Assembly (NCBI GenBank): GCA_023150835.1
Contig: JAKLKB010000007.1
Span: 23,115-87,114 of the forward strand
From: Myxococcota bacterium
Lineage (GTDB): Bacteria > Myxococcota_C > UBA6777
Length of the DNA: 64,000 bases
Direction of reading: 5' to 3'
Positions 27,903-37,226 of this stretch are shown here, piece after piece (position 1 is the stretch's first letter; every line of letters begins with the position of its first letter). The notes beneath the pieces are model-generated. The model worked only from the letters and a program-made list of their open reading frames with translations. It did no database searches and was not told the origin of the DNA. A program made the translations under genes and the position numbers.

Positions 27903-29963
27903 TTAGCGCAAGGCTCCAACAGTAGAGATTTGGAGCGACTGGTTGACTTGGATGTGGATAACGCGATTGCTGCTACTGTCAAGCATCCACAGACGCACGC
28001 ATCCGTTTTTTTGTTCGCAAGCTGCATCTTCGCCGTGTACCGCAAAGGTCGGGACACCCGCAAGGCTTGGGGCGGTCAGCGTGACACCGCTGAGCGTATC
28101 GAATTCAAAGCGCGTATCTTGGGGGATATCCGCGCTTTCGCCCTGCAAGATCTTCAACGAAAAATACGGTGTCACGAGGCTTTCACCCACTTTGGTACGC
28201 TCTTTTAACATACCCGTCACGCTCCCCACCGCCAAAAACGCCGACTTTGCGCGCACAGCATAACGCCAACGCGCAGGAGGCGGCAACACAGCACCGCCAC
28301 GATCGACCACGACGCGATGTCCGCTGACTTCTTTGATCGGCAATGGGTACAAGGGACAGTCCATCTTGGGGATATCTTCGCCGTCCAACTCGCCCGTACA
28401 GACGACAAAATCGCACGATTCCCCCAAGCGATACGAACAACTGCGTAGGGCCGCTTGGCTCGTCGGTTCCGCAAAACTTGCCAAGATCGCGCATTTGCAA
28501 GAGGTCAGCGAACGCTTTTGATAAAGCACCAACTGATCGTCGACTTTGACACCTTCTTCTTGAAGATTCAGGTCTTTGTCCACGAAGCGACCTGCGGAAA
28601 GGCTCTCAAACTCTCCTTCTCGGACTTCAAACAATTGGCCTTCGTAGGTCAAGCGCCAGATCTCATCGCGGGTTTGACCATGAAAAACTTTGATCGCCTC
28701 GCGGGTAAGGGGTTTTCCGTCTTCCCCGTTGACCACATTTCCATCTGTGTCGCGTATCGGCTCACGCTCAAGCTGCGGAAGAACCGCAAGATTGGTTGGA
28801 GTGCGTCCGTTGATCGTGACTTTGACTGGGAGATTGACCGATGCAGCGGGATTCTCATAAAACAAGCGATGATGAAAGCCATCGATCAAAAAGCCTCTTC
28901 CGCTCGTTGCGGTAGCCCACGCAAAGAAGCCGTTTCCATTTTTTTGTCGGTATGCGTCTACGACGGGCAAAAAATGGACGGTGGAAAACTGAGCGCTGCG
29001 ATCTTGGGGATAGAGATTGCGCTCTTCTGGGAAGCGCGTGTCGCCTTGGGGGATCTGTGCGCGCTGCGCGATATCGAACAGAAAGATTCCGCCCTCGCGC
29101 AGATCAAGCAAATAAAGCACCCGTCCATCGGGCGTAATCGAACCTCCGTTAGAGAGGGTTCCGACATAGATCTCTTTTGTTGCGAAGGTCGCAAGATCGA
29201 TCTGATGCACGACCTCACGCGTCGAGTTGGTGACGTACAAGCGTGCGAGGGCCTGATCGAGGATCATCTGTGTGGGGGTTCCTGAAAGCGCGATGCGCTG
29301 GACTTCTTGCCCATAATCGGCCTGCCCTTCGGTCAAGTTGATCACCGCGATCGTTTGAAGGGCTGGGATCAACACAAACCCAAGCAACCGCCCCCCTACT
29401 TCCCGCACGATGATCTGACGGGGACTCGGCCAGCAATTGCGCTGCACTTCACAACGCGGCAGACGCAACGGCTTTCCGTCATCCAAAACCTGCGTGCGCT
29501 TTTCGGTATCCCAAACACCGATATCCCCGTCCACACCGTGCAAAACAAACATCCGCTTTTGATCGGGCGACACCGCCACGCTGATCGGATAACGTCCCGT
29601 TCGCAAGTACATGATCCCGGGATGACTAAAATCCCGCCCCACCAACACAAATGGAAATCCCGTTCCATCTACATCCACCGCCGTCAGCCGATCCATATCG
29701 GCATTCGCGACGTACAACAAACGCCGTTGCGTCGGGATACACTGCCGACCTGTCGCGCAATGCTTGTCTTGCGTACAAAACGCCCCACCCAGATCCCCCG
29801 GGAGAGTCGAACACATGAGTGATGTCGTCGTCAAAAAAGCCCCAGACAACGGGCGTTTTAGGTGGGAGATCGGTGGCACAACCGTTTGTGTGCAAGCTCC
29901 CATCATGCTCAACAAGCCGAACACCGCCGCCAAAAACACCAGATACCGCAAAGGCTTTCGCAT
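27903..29963 (-). CDS. beta-propeller lipoprotein
   Basis: Protein of 686 residues. MRKPLRYLVFLAAVFGLLSMMGAC is a lipoprotein signal with lipobox MGAC. The mature part shows propeller blades of the YVTN kind: RLLYVANADMDRLTAVDVDG, TGRYPISVAVSPDQKRMFVLHG and GTPTQMILDQALARLYVTNS. Near the N-terminus and at about 490-545 a few cysteines (CTQDKHCATGRQC, CKC, CSYRLGESC) may cross-link loops. No enzymatic motif is seen. I chose the ATG at 29963, preceded by AAGGA; GTG and TTG codons up to 29984 are alternatives. It lies downstream of a second propeller lipoprotein on the same strand, and the two are probably distant paralogues in one surface-protein cluster. Confidence 0.75.
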   Translation of the reverse strand: MRKPLRYLVFLAAVFGLLSMMGACTQTVVPPISHLKRPLSGAFLTTTSLMCSTLPGDLGGAFCTQDKHCATGRQCIPTQRRLLYVANADMDRLTAVDVDGTGFPFVLVGRDFSHPGIMYLRTGRYPISVAVSPDQKRMFVLHGVDGDIGVWDTEKRTQVLDDGKPLRLPRCEVQRNCWPSPRQIIVREVGGRLLGFVLIPALQTIAVINLTEGQADYGQEVQRIALSGTPTQMILDQALARLYVTNSTREVVHQIDLATFATKEIYVGTLSNGGSITPDGRVLYLLDLREGGIFLFDIAQRAQIPQGDTRFPEERNLYPQDRSAQFSTVHFLPVVDAYRQKNGNGFFAWATATSGRGFLIDGFHHRLFYENPAASVNLPVKVTINGRTPTNLAVLPQLEREPIRDTDGNVVNGEDGKPLTREAIKVFHGQTRDEIWRLTYEGQLFEVREGEFESLSAGRFVDKDLNLQEEGVKVDDQLVLYQKRSLTSCKCAILASFAEPTSQAALRSCSYRLGESCDFVVCTGELDGEDIPKMDCPLYPLPIKEVSGHRVVVDRGGAVLPPPARWRYAVRAKSAFLAVGSVTGMLKERTKVGESLVTPYFSLKILQGESADIPQDTRFEFDTLSGVTLTAPSLAGVPTFAVHGEDAACEQKNGCVRLWMLDSSSNRVIHIQVNQSLQISTVGALR

Positions 29964-30009
29964 CTTATCAGAATCCTTCACCAAGAAAGCAAGAAAACTA
30001 TGCTCACAA

Positions 30010-30177
30010 CGTCCGCTCTCATCGCACCCACAACATCCGCTCTCATCGCCGCCACAATGTCCGCTCTCATCGCACCCACAACATCCGCTCTCATCGCACC
30101 CACAACATCCGCTCTCATCGCACCCACAACATCCGCTCTCATCGCACCCACAACATCCGCTCTCATCGCACCTGCAC
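30010..30177 (+). repeat. 24-bp intergenic minisatellite, 7 units
   Basis: Seven contiguous 24-bp units (catccgctctcatcgcaccc plus acaa) fill most of the 228-base gap between two propeller lipoprotein genes. On the minus strand they read as (MRADVVGA)7 and on the plus strand as SALIAPTT repeats. Neither frame has a convincing start, so I treat it as non-coding. Confidence 0.9.
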
Positions 30178-30191
30178 CAGCAGGGTCTTTG

Positions 30192-32237
30192 CTATGGGGT
30201 GACCTTGAGCGTGGTGTCAATCCCCCGCAGCGCTCCGATCACTTGGTGGCTATTGAGATCGATGATCGAGATCAGCGTGTTGAGAAAGTTCGCAACATAG
30301 GCACGCGGCTTAGGATTGGGCGTCCCTGCGGGCGGATCGTAGATCACCATAAAGTAAGGCCGCTCTCCCACAGGGATCTGATAGATCGTCTGCATCGCTT
30401 CGACATCGATCACATCGACACGACCGCGCCGCGAAGACACCACATACAACAGATCTGGATAGGGAGCGGGACGATGGCGATACAACAGTTGCGCAGGCTC
30501 CGTTCCGACGGGCAACGTCGCAACAAGACGCATCGTCAACGGGCTGTCGGGACGTTCACGCAACAGATCGTACACCAACACCACCGAAGGCAGGCGGCTT
30601 GCAACATACAGTCGCGCCCATCCATGCTTGCGATTGATCGCAGCCGTAATCCCCCGCATATCCGCCTGAATCGTCGTCGAAGGTGGAGCCGTCATATCGA
30701 CGTTGGTAAACACGACTTGCCCGATATCACGCGGCAACAAGGGGGTGTCTTTGAGCGGTAAGGCGTACACGCGGTTGCTTTGGCGCGATACCAAGAACAA
30801 TTCACCCTTCCCACCGAGATCTGTGTGATTGGGCAATAACGCGATCCCTGTCATCCCCAACGGCAAGCCCAACGATTCTTTGTTCGCGACGATCCCCATC
30901 TCTCGGCGATCTTGGGAAGTTGCAGGCAACGACAGCTTGCTCAGATCCAGATCCGCATAACCGCCTTGTTCCAACAACGAAGCAAACAACCGCGTATCTT
31001 TGCAGCTTTCGTAAGACGCGCAATCGCCGTCCCCTTCGCAATAACGCGGCACTTCCGCCATCGCTGTCCGACAATGCCCGCTTTCGCAGATCTCGCCTTC
31101 CGCGCAGCTTGTGCTGTCGGTGCAACCTTCGATACAACGGCCTTCATCACAACGTGTCCCTTGCGGACAATCGAGATCGACGGCGCACAGCTTTCGCGCA
31201 CAACGCCCCGCAAAACAAGCCAGTCCAATCGGACAATCTGTCGGGGCAACACAAGTCCGCGTCACACAACGTCCCCCCTCGCAGCGTTCTTCGGCAAGAC
31301 ACGCGCTGTCTTGTTGGCAAGGCTTGCCCGTAGGCCGTTTGGTTCGACAACGCCCGAAAGAACAGCTTTGTCCTTCGGGGCATTGTGTATCGCCGACGCA
31401 TCCCGCGACACATCGGCTCACATCGCAACGCTCTCCCGCTTTACAAGCGCCTTTTTGCTGATCGTCTGCGCTACAAACACAGTCGTTGTCGACTTTGCAC
31501 GCCCGACGGGCCGTACACACCGCGCCGATCACCAAGCCATACGGATAAAAGTTGGTGGTGCAGTACCCGACGCCTGCGCCCAAACCCGTTGCAGAGTCTC
31601 GCAAACAGCGTTCTTGTCGCGCAAAGACACAATCCGCATCCGTCTCACAGCGCTTGCCAAGCAAAAAGATCTTGTTTTCATCGCCACAACGCGGCGCGGG
31701 ATCCACCTCAAACTTGCCTTCGGCTCCCACGCCACCTGATTTTTCTTTTGGGATGGCCTTTTGCGAGCAAGACAGATGCTCCGCCCCCCTCTTGTCTGGA
31801 TCGATACCAAAATGCAAGATCTCCGAAAAGCCGATCGCTCCGCCTTCTCGGCTGTCGTTTCGGATCGAAACAAACCCGCGCCGCCCGTCCCGAGAAAGCA
31901 ACACCTCACCCGCAAACGAACCGATCTCGACCGTCGTTCCGGCAACTTGTTTGAGTGTCTTGTACGTCGTCTTCACCCCCAGCAGATCCCCCGTGACCTC
32001 TTCGTCCTCTGCGGTGTCAAAGACCATCAACGTCCCGCCCGTATAAGCGAGGTCAAAGTTGGAGTTGGCGATGTACAAAAAGCGACCGCTCGGATGCACC
32101 GCAAGGCCGATCGGATAATGGATCTTGGTGGGATCAGGCGAGATGCCGTTGTATTCGGAGACACAACTGAAGGAGAACAACGTCCCCATCCATGCAAGCA
32201 ACAAGATCATCATCAAAGGAATGCGTCTGTTTCTCAT
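30192..32237 (-). CDS. beta-propeller lipoprotein with a cysteine-rich insert
   Basis: Protein of 681 residues. The N-terminal signal ends in LFSFSC, a probable lipobox. Propeller blades frame the protein: YPIGLAVHPSGRFLYIANSN after the signal, and VGTEPAQLLYRHRPAPYPD plus VGERPYFMVIYDPP near the C-terminus. Between them, residues about 200-400 are a cysteine-rich array of 35-45-residue modules (CETDADCVFARQERC, CVGDTQCPEGQSC, CAVDLDCPQGTRC) of the same type as in the two Cys-rich proteins of this cluster. So the gene links both architectures. The ATG at 32237 is my choice; TTG at 32246 and ATG at 32213 are possible, and ribosome-binding signals are weak. The function is unknown; surface display is inference. 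Confidence 0.75.
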   Translation of the reverse strand: MRNRRIPLMMILLLAWMGTLFSFSCVSEYNGISPDPTKIHYPIGLAVHPSGRFLYIANSNFDLAYTGGTLMVFDTAEDEEVTGDLLGVKTTYKTLKQVAGTTVEIGSFAGEVLLSRDGRRGFVSIRNDSREGGAIGFSEILHFGIDPDKRGAEHLSCSQKAIPKEKSGGVGAEGKFEVDPAPRCGDENKIFLLGKRCETDADCVFARQERCLRDSATGLGAGVGYCTTNFYPYGLVIGAVCTARRACKVDNDCVCSADDQQKGACKAGERCDVSRCVAGCVGDTQCPEGQSCSFGRCRTKRPTGKPCQQDSACLAEERCEGGRCVTRTCVAPTDCPIGLACFAGRCARKLCAVDLDCPQGTRCDEGRCIEGCTDSTSCAEGEICESGHCRTAMAEVPRYCEGDGDCASYESCKDTRLFASLLEQGGYADLDLSKLSLPATSQDRREMGIVANKESLGLPLGMTGIALLPNHTDLGGKGELFLVSRQSNRVYALPLKDTPLLPRDIGQVVFTNVDMTAPPSTTIQADMRGITAAINRKHGWARLYVASRLPSVVLVYDLLRERPDSPLTMRLVATLPVGTEPAQLLYRHRPAPYPDLLYVVSSRRGRVDVIDVEAMQTIYQIPVGERPYFMVIYDPPAGTPNPKPRAYVANFLNTLISIIDLNSHQVIGALRGIDTTLKVTP

Positions 32238-32297
32238 CAAGATCAACGTACTTTCGGCATCCCTTGCGATGTTCGTTTCGGCGCATGCAAGGGAGGA

Positions 32298-35054
32298 TCA
32301 GGGTTGTTGGGCCTTTTGCAAGGCAGCTTGTCCAGCCGCCATCAGCGCGATCGGCACACGGTACGGAGAACAACTAACATAATGCAAACCAAGGTTGTGG
32401 CAAAACTGCACAGAACGCGGATCGCCGCCATGTTCGCCACAGATCCCAAGGTGAAGATCAGGTCGGGTGCTACGGCCTTTTTCCAGAGCGATCTTCATCA
32501 ACCCCCCAACGCCCTTGGTATCGAGGGTTTGAAAGGGATCATCCGTCAACAAACGTTGCTCGATGTACGCAGGCAAAAACTTGCCGATGTCATCGCGGCT
32601 AAAACCGTAGGTTGTTTGCGTCAGGTCGTTGGTCCCAAAAGAGAAAAAGTCTGCGTGGCGTGCGATGGCGTCCGCCACCATACAAGCCCGAGGCAGCTCG
32701 ATCATCGTTCCAACAGAGTACTTGATCGACAAACCTTCGTCTTGCAAGATCTGATCGGCCACACGGCAGGTGAGAACACGCAAAGAAGCCAACTCTTCTT
32801 CGATCCCCACAAGCGGGATCATGATCGCAGGCAGGACTTTTACACCCTCTTTGGCGATCCGACAAGCCGCACGCATCACTGCCGCCACTTGCATCTCCGC
32901 AATCTCGGGATATGTCAAGAGCAATCGACAGCCACGATGCCCAAGCATCGGATTCGATTCGTGCAACGCATCGACCAGTTGCTTCAATCGCTCTGCCCGA
33001 CAACCGATCTTTTCCGCAAGCTCCGCGACTTGTTTGGGTTCGTGTGGCAAAAACTCATGCAGCGGCGGATCCAACAAACGGATCGTCACCTTGCGTTCAC
33101 CCAGCGCACGAAATAACCCAACAAAGTCTTCTTCTTGTAACGGGGCCAGTTTGGCCAACGCCGCCTCACGACCCGCCCGATCCGTCGCCAAGATCATCTC
33201 TCGCACGCTATCGATGCGATCGCCCTCAAAGAACATGTGTTCGGTGCGACACAGCCCGATGCCCTGCGCACCAAAAGCCACCGCAGCGACGGCTTGATCG
33301 GGCTGATCGGCGTTGGTCCACACTTCCAAACGCCGCGCTTCGCTCGCCCAACGCATCAGCTTTTCGTAAAGCCGATACAACGGCGCATCTTCGGGGCGCA
33401 GCGACTTTTCCAACAGCACCTGCACCACCTCCGACGCCTTGGTCTTGATCTTTCCATCATAGACCTTGCCTTCAAAGCCATCCAACGACAACCAGTCGCC
33501 CTGCTTGAGTATACGATCCTTGATCCGAAGCTGCTTGGCGGAATAATCCAGATCCAACGCTTGACAGCCCGAAACACAGACCTTTCCCATCTGCCTTGCC
33601 ACCAGCGCCGCGTGCGAAGTCGCCCCGCCTCGCGCCGTCAAGATCCCTTTGGAAACCGCCATCCCACGGATATCTTCGGGGGAGGTTTCGGTGCGCACCA
33701 ACAGGATATCATGGCCGTGTTTCGCCATCTCTTCGGCTTCTTCGGCGGAAAACACGATCATCCCACTCGCAGCCCCCGGCCCTGCGGCCAGACCTCGCGC
33801 CAACAATCGACCCGATGTTTCCGCCTTTTTCTTTTCACTCGGATCAAAGATCGGTTGAAGTAGCTGTTGCAAATGACGCTCTGGATCGATACGCAAGATC
33901 GCTTCCTGCGGCGTAATCAATCCCTCTTCCACCATCTCCACCGCGATCCGCGCCGCCGCGATCCCTGTTCGCTTTCCTGTCCGTGTTTGCAACATCCAAA
34001 GCTGGCCGTCTTGGATCGTAAACTCGATATCTTGCATATCACGATAATGCTTTTCCAACACATCGCGGATACGCAAAAGCTCCGCATACAAGGCAGGTTG
34101 CATCTCCTCAAGAGACAACACCGTGTCACCTTCGGCTTTTTGGTGCTTTGACAGCGGCATCGGCGTACGTGTCCCCGCCACCACATCCTCGCCTTGGGCG
34201 TTGTTCAAAAACTCCCCATGCAGCGCGTTGTCACCCAGCGACGAATCCCGCGTAAAAGCCACACCTGTCGCACAATCATCGTTCATATTGCCGTACACCA
34301 TCGCCTGTATATTGACCGCTGTCCCCAAGTCATGGGCAATTCGGTTCAATTGGCGATAAGACACCGCACGCGGATTGTTCCACGAACCAAAGACCGCCCC
34401 TGCGGCTTGGCGAAGCTGCGCACGCGGATCGTCGGGGATATCCTGCCCCGTTCTGGTGCGGATAATCGAGCGAAACTCCACGCAAAGCTGTTTGAGATCG
34501 TCGGTGGACATCTCGGTGTCTTGTTGGATGCCGCGTGCGTGTTTGAGCCGATCGATCGCCTTCTCAAAGGGATCGATCCCCTCGTGTTGTTCGGCTTTTA
34601 CACCCAACACCACGTCACCATACATCTTGAGAAAACGTCGGTAAGCATCGTACGCAAACCGCGCATTGGTCTGTTTCGCCAAACCTTCGACGATCACATC
34701 GTTCAGTCCGAGGTTCAAAACGGTGTCCATCATCCCCGGCATCGAGACGGGCGCACCCGAGCGCACCGACACCAACATCGGACTGCTTGGATCGCCAAAA
34801 CGACGGCCCATGATCTTTTCCATGCGCGCCAACACCTCGTCCACTTGGGGCCTGAGATCATCTGGATAGGTGTGGTTGTTTTTCAAATAGTAGTGGCACA
34901 TCTCTGTCGAGATCGTAAACCCCGGAGGGACGGGAAGTTTCAACCGCGTCATCTCTGCCAGATTCGCGCCTTTTCCGCCCAACAGCGCCTTCATGCTTGC
35001 GTCGCCATCGGCTTCGCCACCACCAAAGAAATAAACGTACTTTTTGCTTACCAC
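32298..35054 (-). CDS. ppdK: pyruvate, phosphate dikinase
   Basis: Cytoplasmic enzyme of 918 residues interconverting ATP, phosphate and pyruvate with AMP, pyrophosphate and phosphoenolpyruvate. The N-terminal nucleotide-binding domain begins KKYVYFFGGGEADG and GGKGANLAEM, with SVRSGAPVSMPGMMDTVLNLG. The swivelling domain shows the phosphohistidine motif LTARGGATSHAALVARQMGK (His in TSHAA). The C-terminal PEP/pyruvate domain has CRTEHMF, ESNPMLGHRGCRL, IMIPLVG and FFSFGTNDLTQ. The start is a GTG at 35054 with AGGAGG 8 bases upstream; a longer frame to 35165 overlaps glyS. It follows glyS by 22 bases and is likely co-transcribed with glyQS, an order I recall from other deltaproteobacteria. Confidence 0.97.
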   Translation of the reverse strand: MVSKKYVYFFGGGEADGDASMKALLGGKGANLAEMTRLKLPVPPGFTISTEMCHYYLKNNHTYPDDLRPQVDEVLARMEKIMGRRFGDPSSPMLVSVRSGAPVSMPGMMDTVLNLGLNDVIVEGLAKQTNARFAYDAYRRFLKMYGDVVLGVKAEQHEGIDPFEKAIDRLKHARGIQQDTEMSTDDLKQLCVEFRSIIRTRTGQDIPDDPRAQLRQAAGAVFGSWNNPRAVSYRQLNRIAHDLGTAVNIQAMVYGNMNDDCATGVAFTRDSSLGDNALHGEFLNNAQGEDVVAGTRTPMPLSKHQKAEGDTVLSLEEMQPALYAELLRIRDVLEKHYRDMQDIEFTIQDGQLWMLQTRTGKRTGIAAARIAVEMVEEGLITPQEAILRIDPERHLQQLLQPIFDPSEKKKAETSGRLLARGLAAGPGAASGMIVFSAEEAEEMAKHGHDILLVRTETSPEDIRGMAVSKGILTARGGATSHAALVARQMGKVCVSGCQALDLDYSAKQLRIKDRILKQGDWLSLDGFEGKVYDGKIKTKASEVVQVLLEKSLRPEDAPLYRLYEKLMRWASEARRLEVWTNADQPDQAVAAVAFGAQGIGLCRTEHMFFEGDRIDSVREMILATDRAGREAALAKLAPLQEEDFVGLFRALGERKVTIRLLDPPLHEFLPHEPKQVAELAEKIGCRAERLKQLVDALHESNPMLGHRGCRLLLTYPEIAEMQVAAVMRAACRIAKEGVKVLPAIMIPLVGIEEELASLRVLTCRVADQILQDEGLSIKYSVGTMIELPRACMVADAIARHADFFSFGTNDLTQTTYGFSRDDIGKFLPAYIEQRLLTDDPFQTLDTKGVGGLMKIALEKGRSTRPDLHLGICGEHGGDPRSVQFCHNLGLHYVSCSPYRVPIALMAAGQAALQKAQQP

Positions 35055-35076
35055 GTTCTCGACCTCCTGTGAGAGG

Positions 35077-37224
35077 TTATGTGTCTGTTTCGGCTTCAGT
35101 TTCAATGCGCGCAAAGTCAAGGAAGGCCAGCCGTGCCACCGCACGCAACATCGCAAGGCGCGCATCCCGCAACGTCGTATCCTCGGCCATCACCATCACT
35201 TGATCAAAGATGCGATCGATCGGCCCTTGCAAGGTACACAAAGCATCAAATGCACTCTGAAAATCCGCTTGTTCCAGTCCTTTTTCGAGCTTCCCTGTGG
35301 CGGCGTCGTAGGCATCCAACAGCGCCACTTCTGCGCTTTCCTTCAACAGCGAACGCTCCAACACAGGCGCTTCTTCGCGATAATACAGCGCCCCCAAACC
35401 CGCATACGCCGCGATCACCTCTTTCTTTGCCGCAGCCCGCAAGATATTGTTGACGCGCTTAAAGCTGTAAGCCAGACCCGACAAGACACCCGAATGTACG
35501 GCATCTTGCAGCGCTTTAAGCAGCCCATCCAGCGCAGGCAACGGATGATGCGCCACCAGATCATCCACACACACCGCATCCACCAGATCGCGCTGCCAAC
35601 CGTCTTTCAGATAAAGACCACTCAAGCGCGTCGTCAAAAACTGGATCACTTCTGCCCGCACCACCGCAGGTTCCGCGAGCCGCTCGCCCAAGGACGACAA
35701 CGCCAGATCCACCATCGCTCCCAACGTCCCCTGTAGATGGTTCTCGCGTAAGATGCGCAAGATCCCGATGGCTTGACGACGCAGACCATACGGATCCGCA
35801 CTTCCGCTCGGCTTGAGTCCCACACCAAAACCACCCACCAACGTATCGAGACGATCCGCAAGCGCCAACAATTGACCCACAGGATGCGTCGGCACAGCAT
35901 CCTCTTGGCCCGCAGGCAGATAATGATCGCGCAAAGCATCGGCCACCGCCGCTGTTTCGCCATCATGAAGCGCATAATAACGCCCCATGATCCCCTGCAA
36001 CTCGGTGAACTCAAAGACCATCCCTGTCACCAGATCGGCCTTTGAAAGATGCGCCGCTCGACGCGCTTCTTCCGCGTGTGTGGACATCCCCAACAACTGC
36101 GCCAACACAGGCACTTGCGCTTCCAAACGCCGCACCTTGTCCCCATAACTGCCTAGCTTCGACTGAAACACCACGCCGTCCAAGCGCGAAACACGGCTCG
36201 CCAAGGTCTTTTTGCGATCTTCGTTAAAGAAAAACTGCGCATCCGAAAGCCGCGCACGCAACACCCGTTGGTTTCCATGCAAGACTTTTTCTTCATCCTT
36301 CGAGGGTAGCGCAGACACCAACACAAAATGCCGCATCAATCGGCCTTCTTGATCCACCACCACAAAACATTTTTGATGCGCACGCAAGCTCGTCTGCAAG
36401 ACTTCACGCGGAAGCTCCAAGAAAGCCGCATCAAACGTCGCCAATAACGGACGCGCATACTCGACCAAAAAGGCGTTGGTATCGACCAGCCCTTCATCTT
36501 CGACCAAACGCCCACCACACGCCTCCGCCAAACGATGAGCTTCTTCTCGGATCGTCTTGCGCCGAGATGCCGGGTCCAACACGACATAGCGTGCAGCTTG
36601 CTCAGCACGATAGCCCGCAGCATCCTTGACCACAAACGGCTCAGGAAACAGAAAACGATGTCCCCGTGATGTCTCTCCGCTCGCAACACCCGCATACACA
36701 AACGGGATCACCTTCCCCTCAAACAACGCGCACAACCAACGGATCGGTCGCGCAAACGTCTCTTTGATCCGCCCCCAACGCATCGACTTTGGAAAACTGA
36801 TCTGACCCAAAATGCGCGGCAACGCTTCTTGCAAAAGCGCCCTTGTATCCGCGCCTTCTCGCACCACATACGCACAAAGATAAGCCCCTTTCGGTGTCTC
36901 TTTGTGCTCCAAAGCTTCCACCGTCCGACCCACTTTTTCCGCAAACTTTTGCGCCGCCACTTTGGGCCGACCATCCGCCTCAAAAGCCACCCGCACAGGC
37001 GGTCCCAAGACTTCTTCCGTCTCATCCCGCCCGCGCAAACCGACGTCCGCGATCACCACACCCAAACGACGCGGCGTTGCAAACGTCTCGATCGACCCGT
37101 AGCTCACTCGACCTTCTCGCAACGCACCTTCCAACAGCGACACCAACTGCTGCAACGCTGGTTCCACATAACTCGCGGGCAACTCTTCGCTGCCCACCTC
37201 GAAAAACAATTCTGCGCCTGTCAT
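35077..37224 (-). CDS. glyS: glycyl-tRNA synthetase beta subunit
   Basis: Beta subunit of the heterotetrameric glycyl-tRNA synthetase, 715 residues, close to the usual 690. It carries the tRNA-recognition part of the enzyme. The conserved start MTGAELFFEVGSEELPASYV, the block FPKSMRWG, the HD-type region with HLSKADLVTGMVFEFTELQG and MGRYYA, GSADPYGLRRQAIGILRI and a DALR-like C-terminal anticodon domain are all visible. The ATG at 37224 lies 2 bases after the glyQ stop, with GGAGG upstream, so translation is coupled. The in-frame extension to 37455 reads the glyQ sequence out of frame and is rejected. Confidence 0.97.
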   Translation of the reverse strand: MTGAELFFEVGSEELPASYVEPALQQLVSLLEGALREGRVSYGSIETFATPRRLGVVIADVGLRGRDETEEVLGPPVRVAFEADGRPKVAAQKFAEKVGRTVEALEHKETPKGAYLCAYVVREGADTRALLQEALPRILGQISFPKSMRWGRIKETFARPIRWLCALFEGKVIPFVYAGVASGETSRGHRFLFPEPFVVKDAAGYRAEQAARYVVLDPASRRKTIREEAHRLAEACGGRLVEDEGLVDTNAFLVEYARPLLATFDAAFLELPREVLQTSLRAHQKCFVVVDQEGRLMRHFVLVSALPSKDEEKVLHGNQRVLRARLSDAQFFFNEDRKKTLASRVSRLDGVVFQSKLGSYGDKVRRLEAQVPVLAQLLGMSTHAEEARRAAHLSKADLVTGMVFEFTELQGIMGRYYALHDGETAAVADALRDHYLPAGQEDAVPTHPVGQLLALADRLDTLVGGFGVGLKPSGSADPYGLRRQAIGILRILRENHLQGTLGAMVDLALSSLGERLAEPAVVRAEVIQFLTTRLSGLYLKDGWQRDLVDAVCVDDLVAHHPLPALDGLLKALQDAVHSGVLSGLAYSFKRVNNILRAAAKKEVIAAYAGLGALYYREEAPVLERSLLKESAEVALLDAYDAATGKLEKGLEQADFQSAFDALCTLQGPIDRIFDQVMVMAEDTTLRDARLAMLRAVARLAFLDFARIETEAETDT

Positions 37225-37226
37225 GG

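Noticed and set aside
30010-30177. CRISPR-like array
   Set aside because: The 24-bp units are contiguous, with no spacers and no cas genes nearby.
29978-30220. 80-codon minus-strand ORF encoding (MRADVVGA)7
   Set aside because: It starts with TTG inside the preceding gene without a ribosome site and is only the translation of the 24-bp minisatellite.
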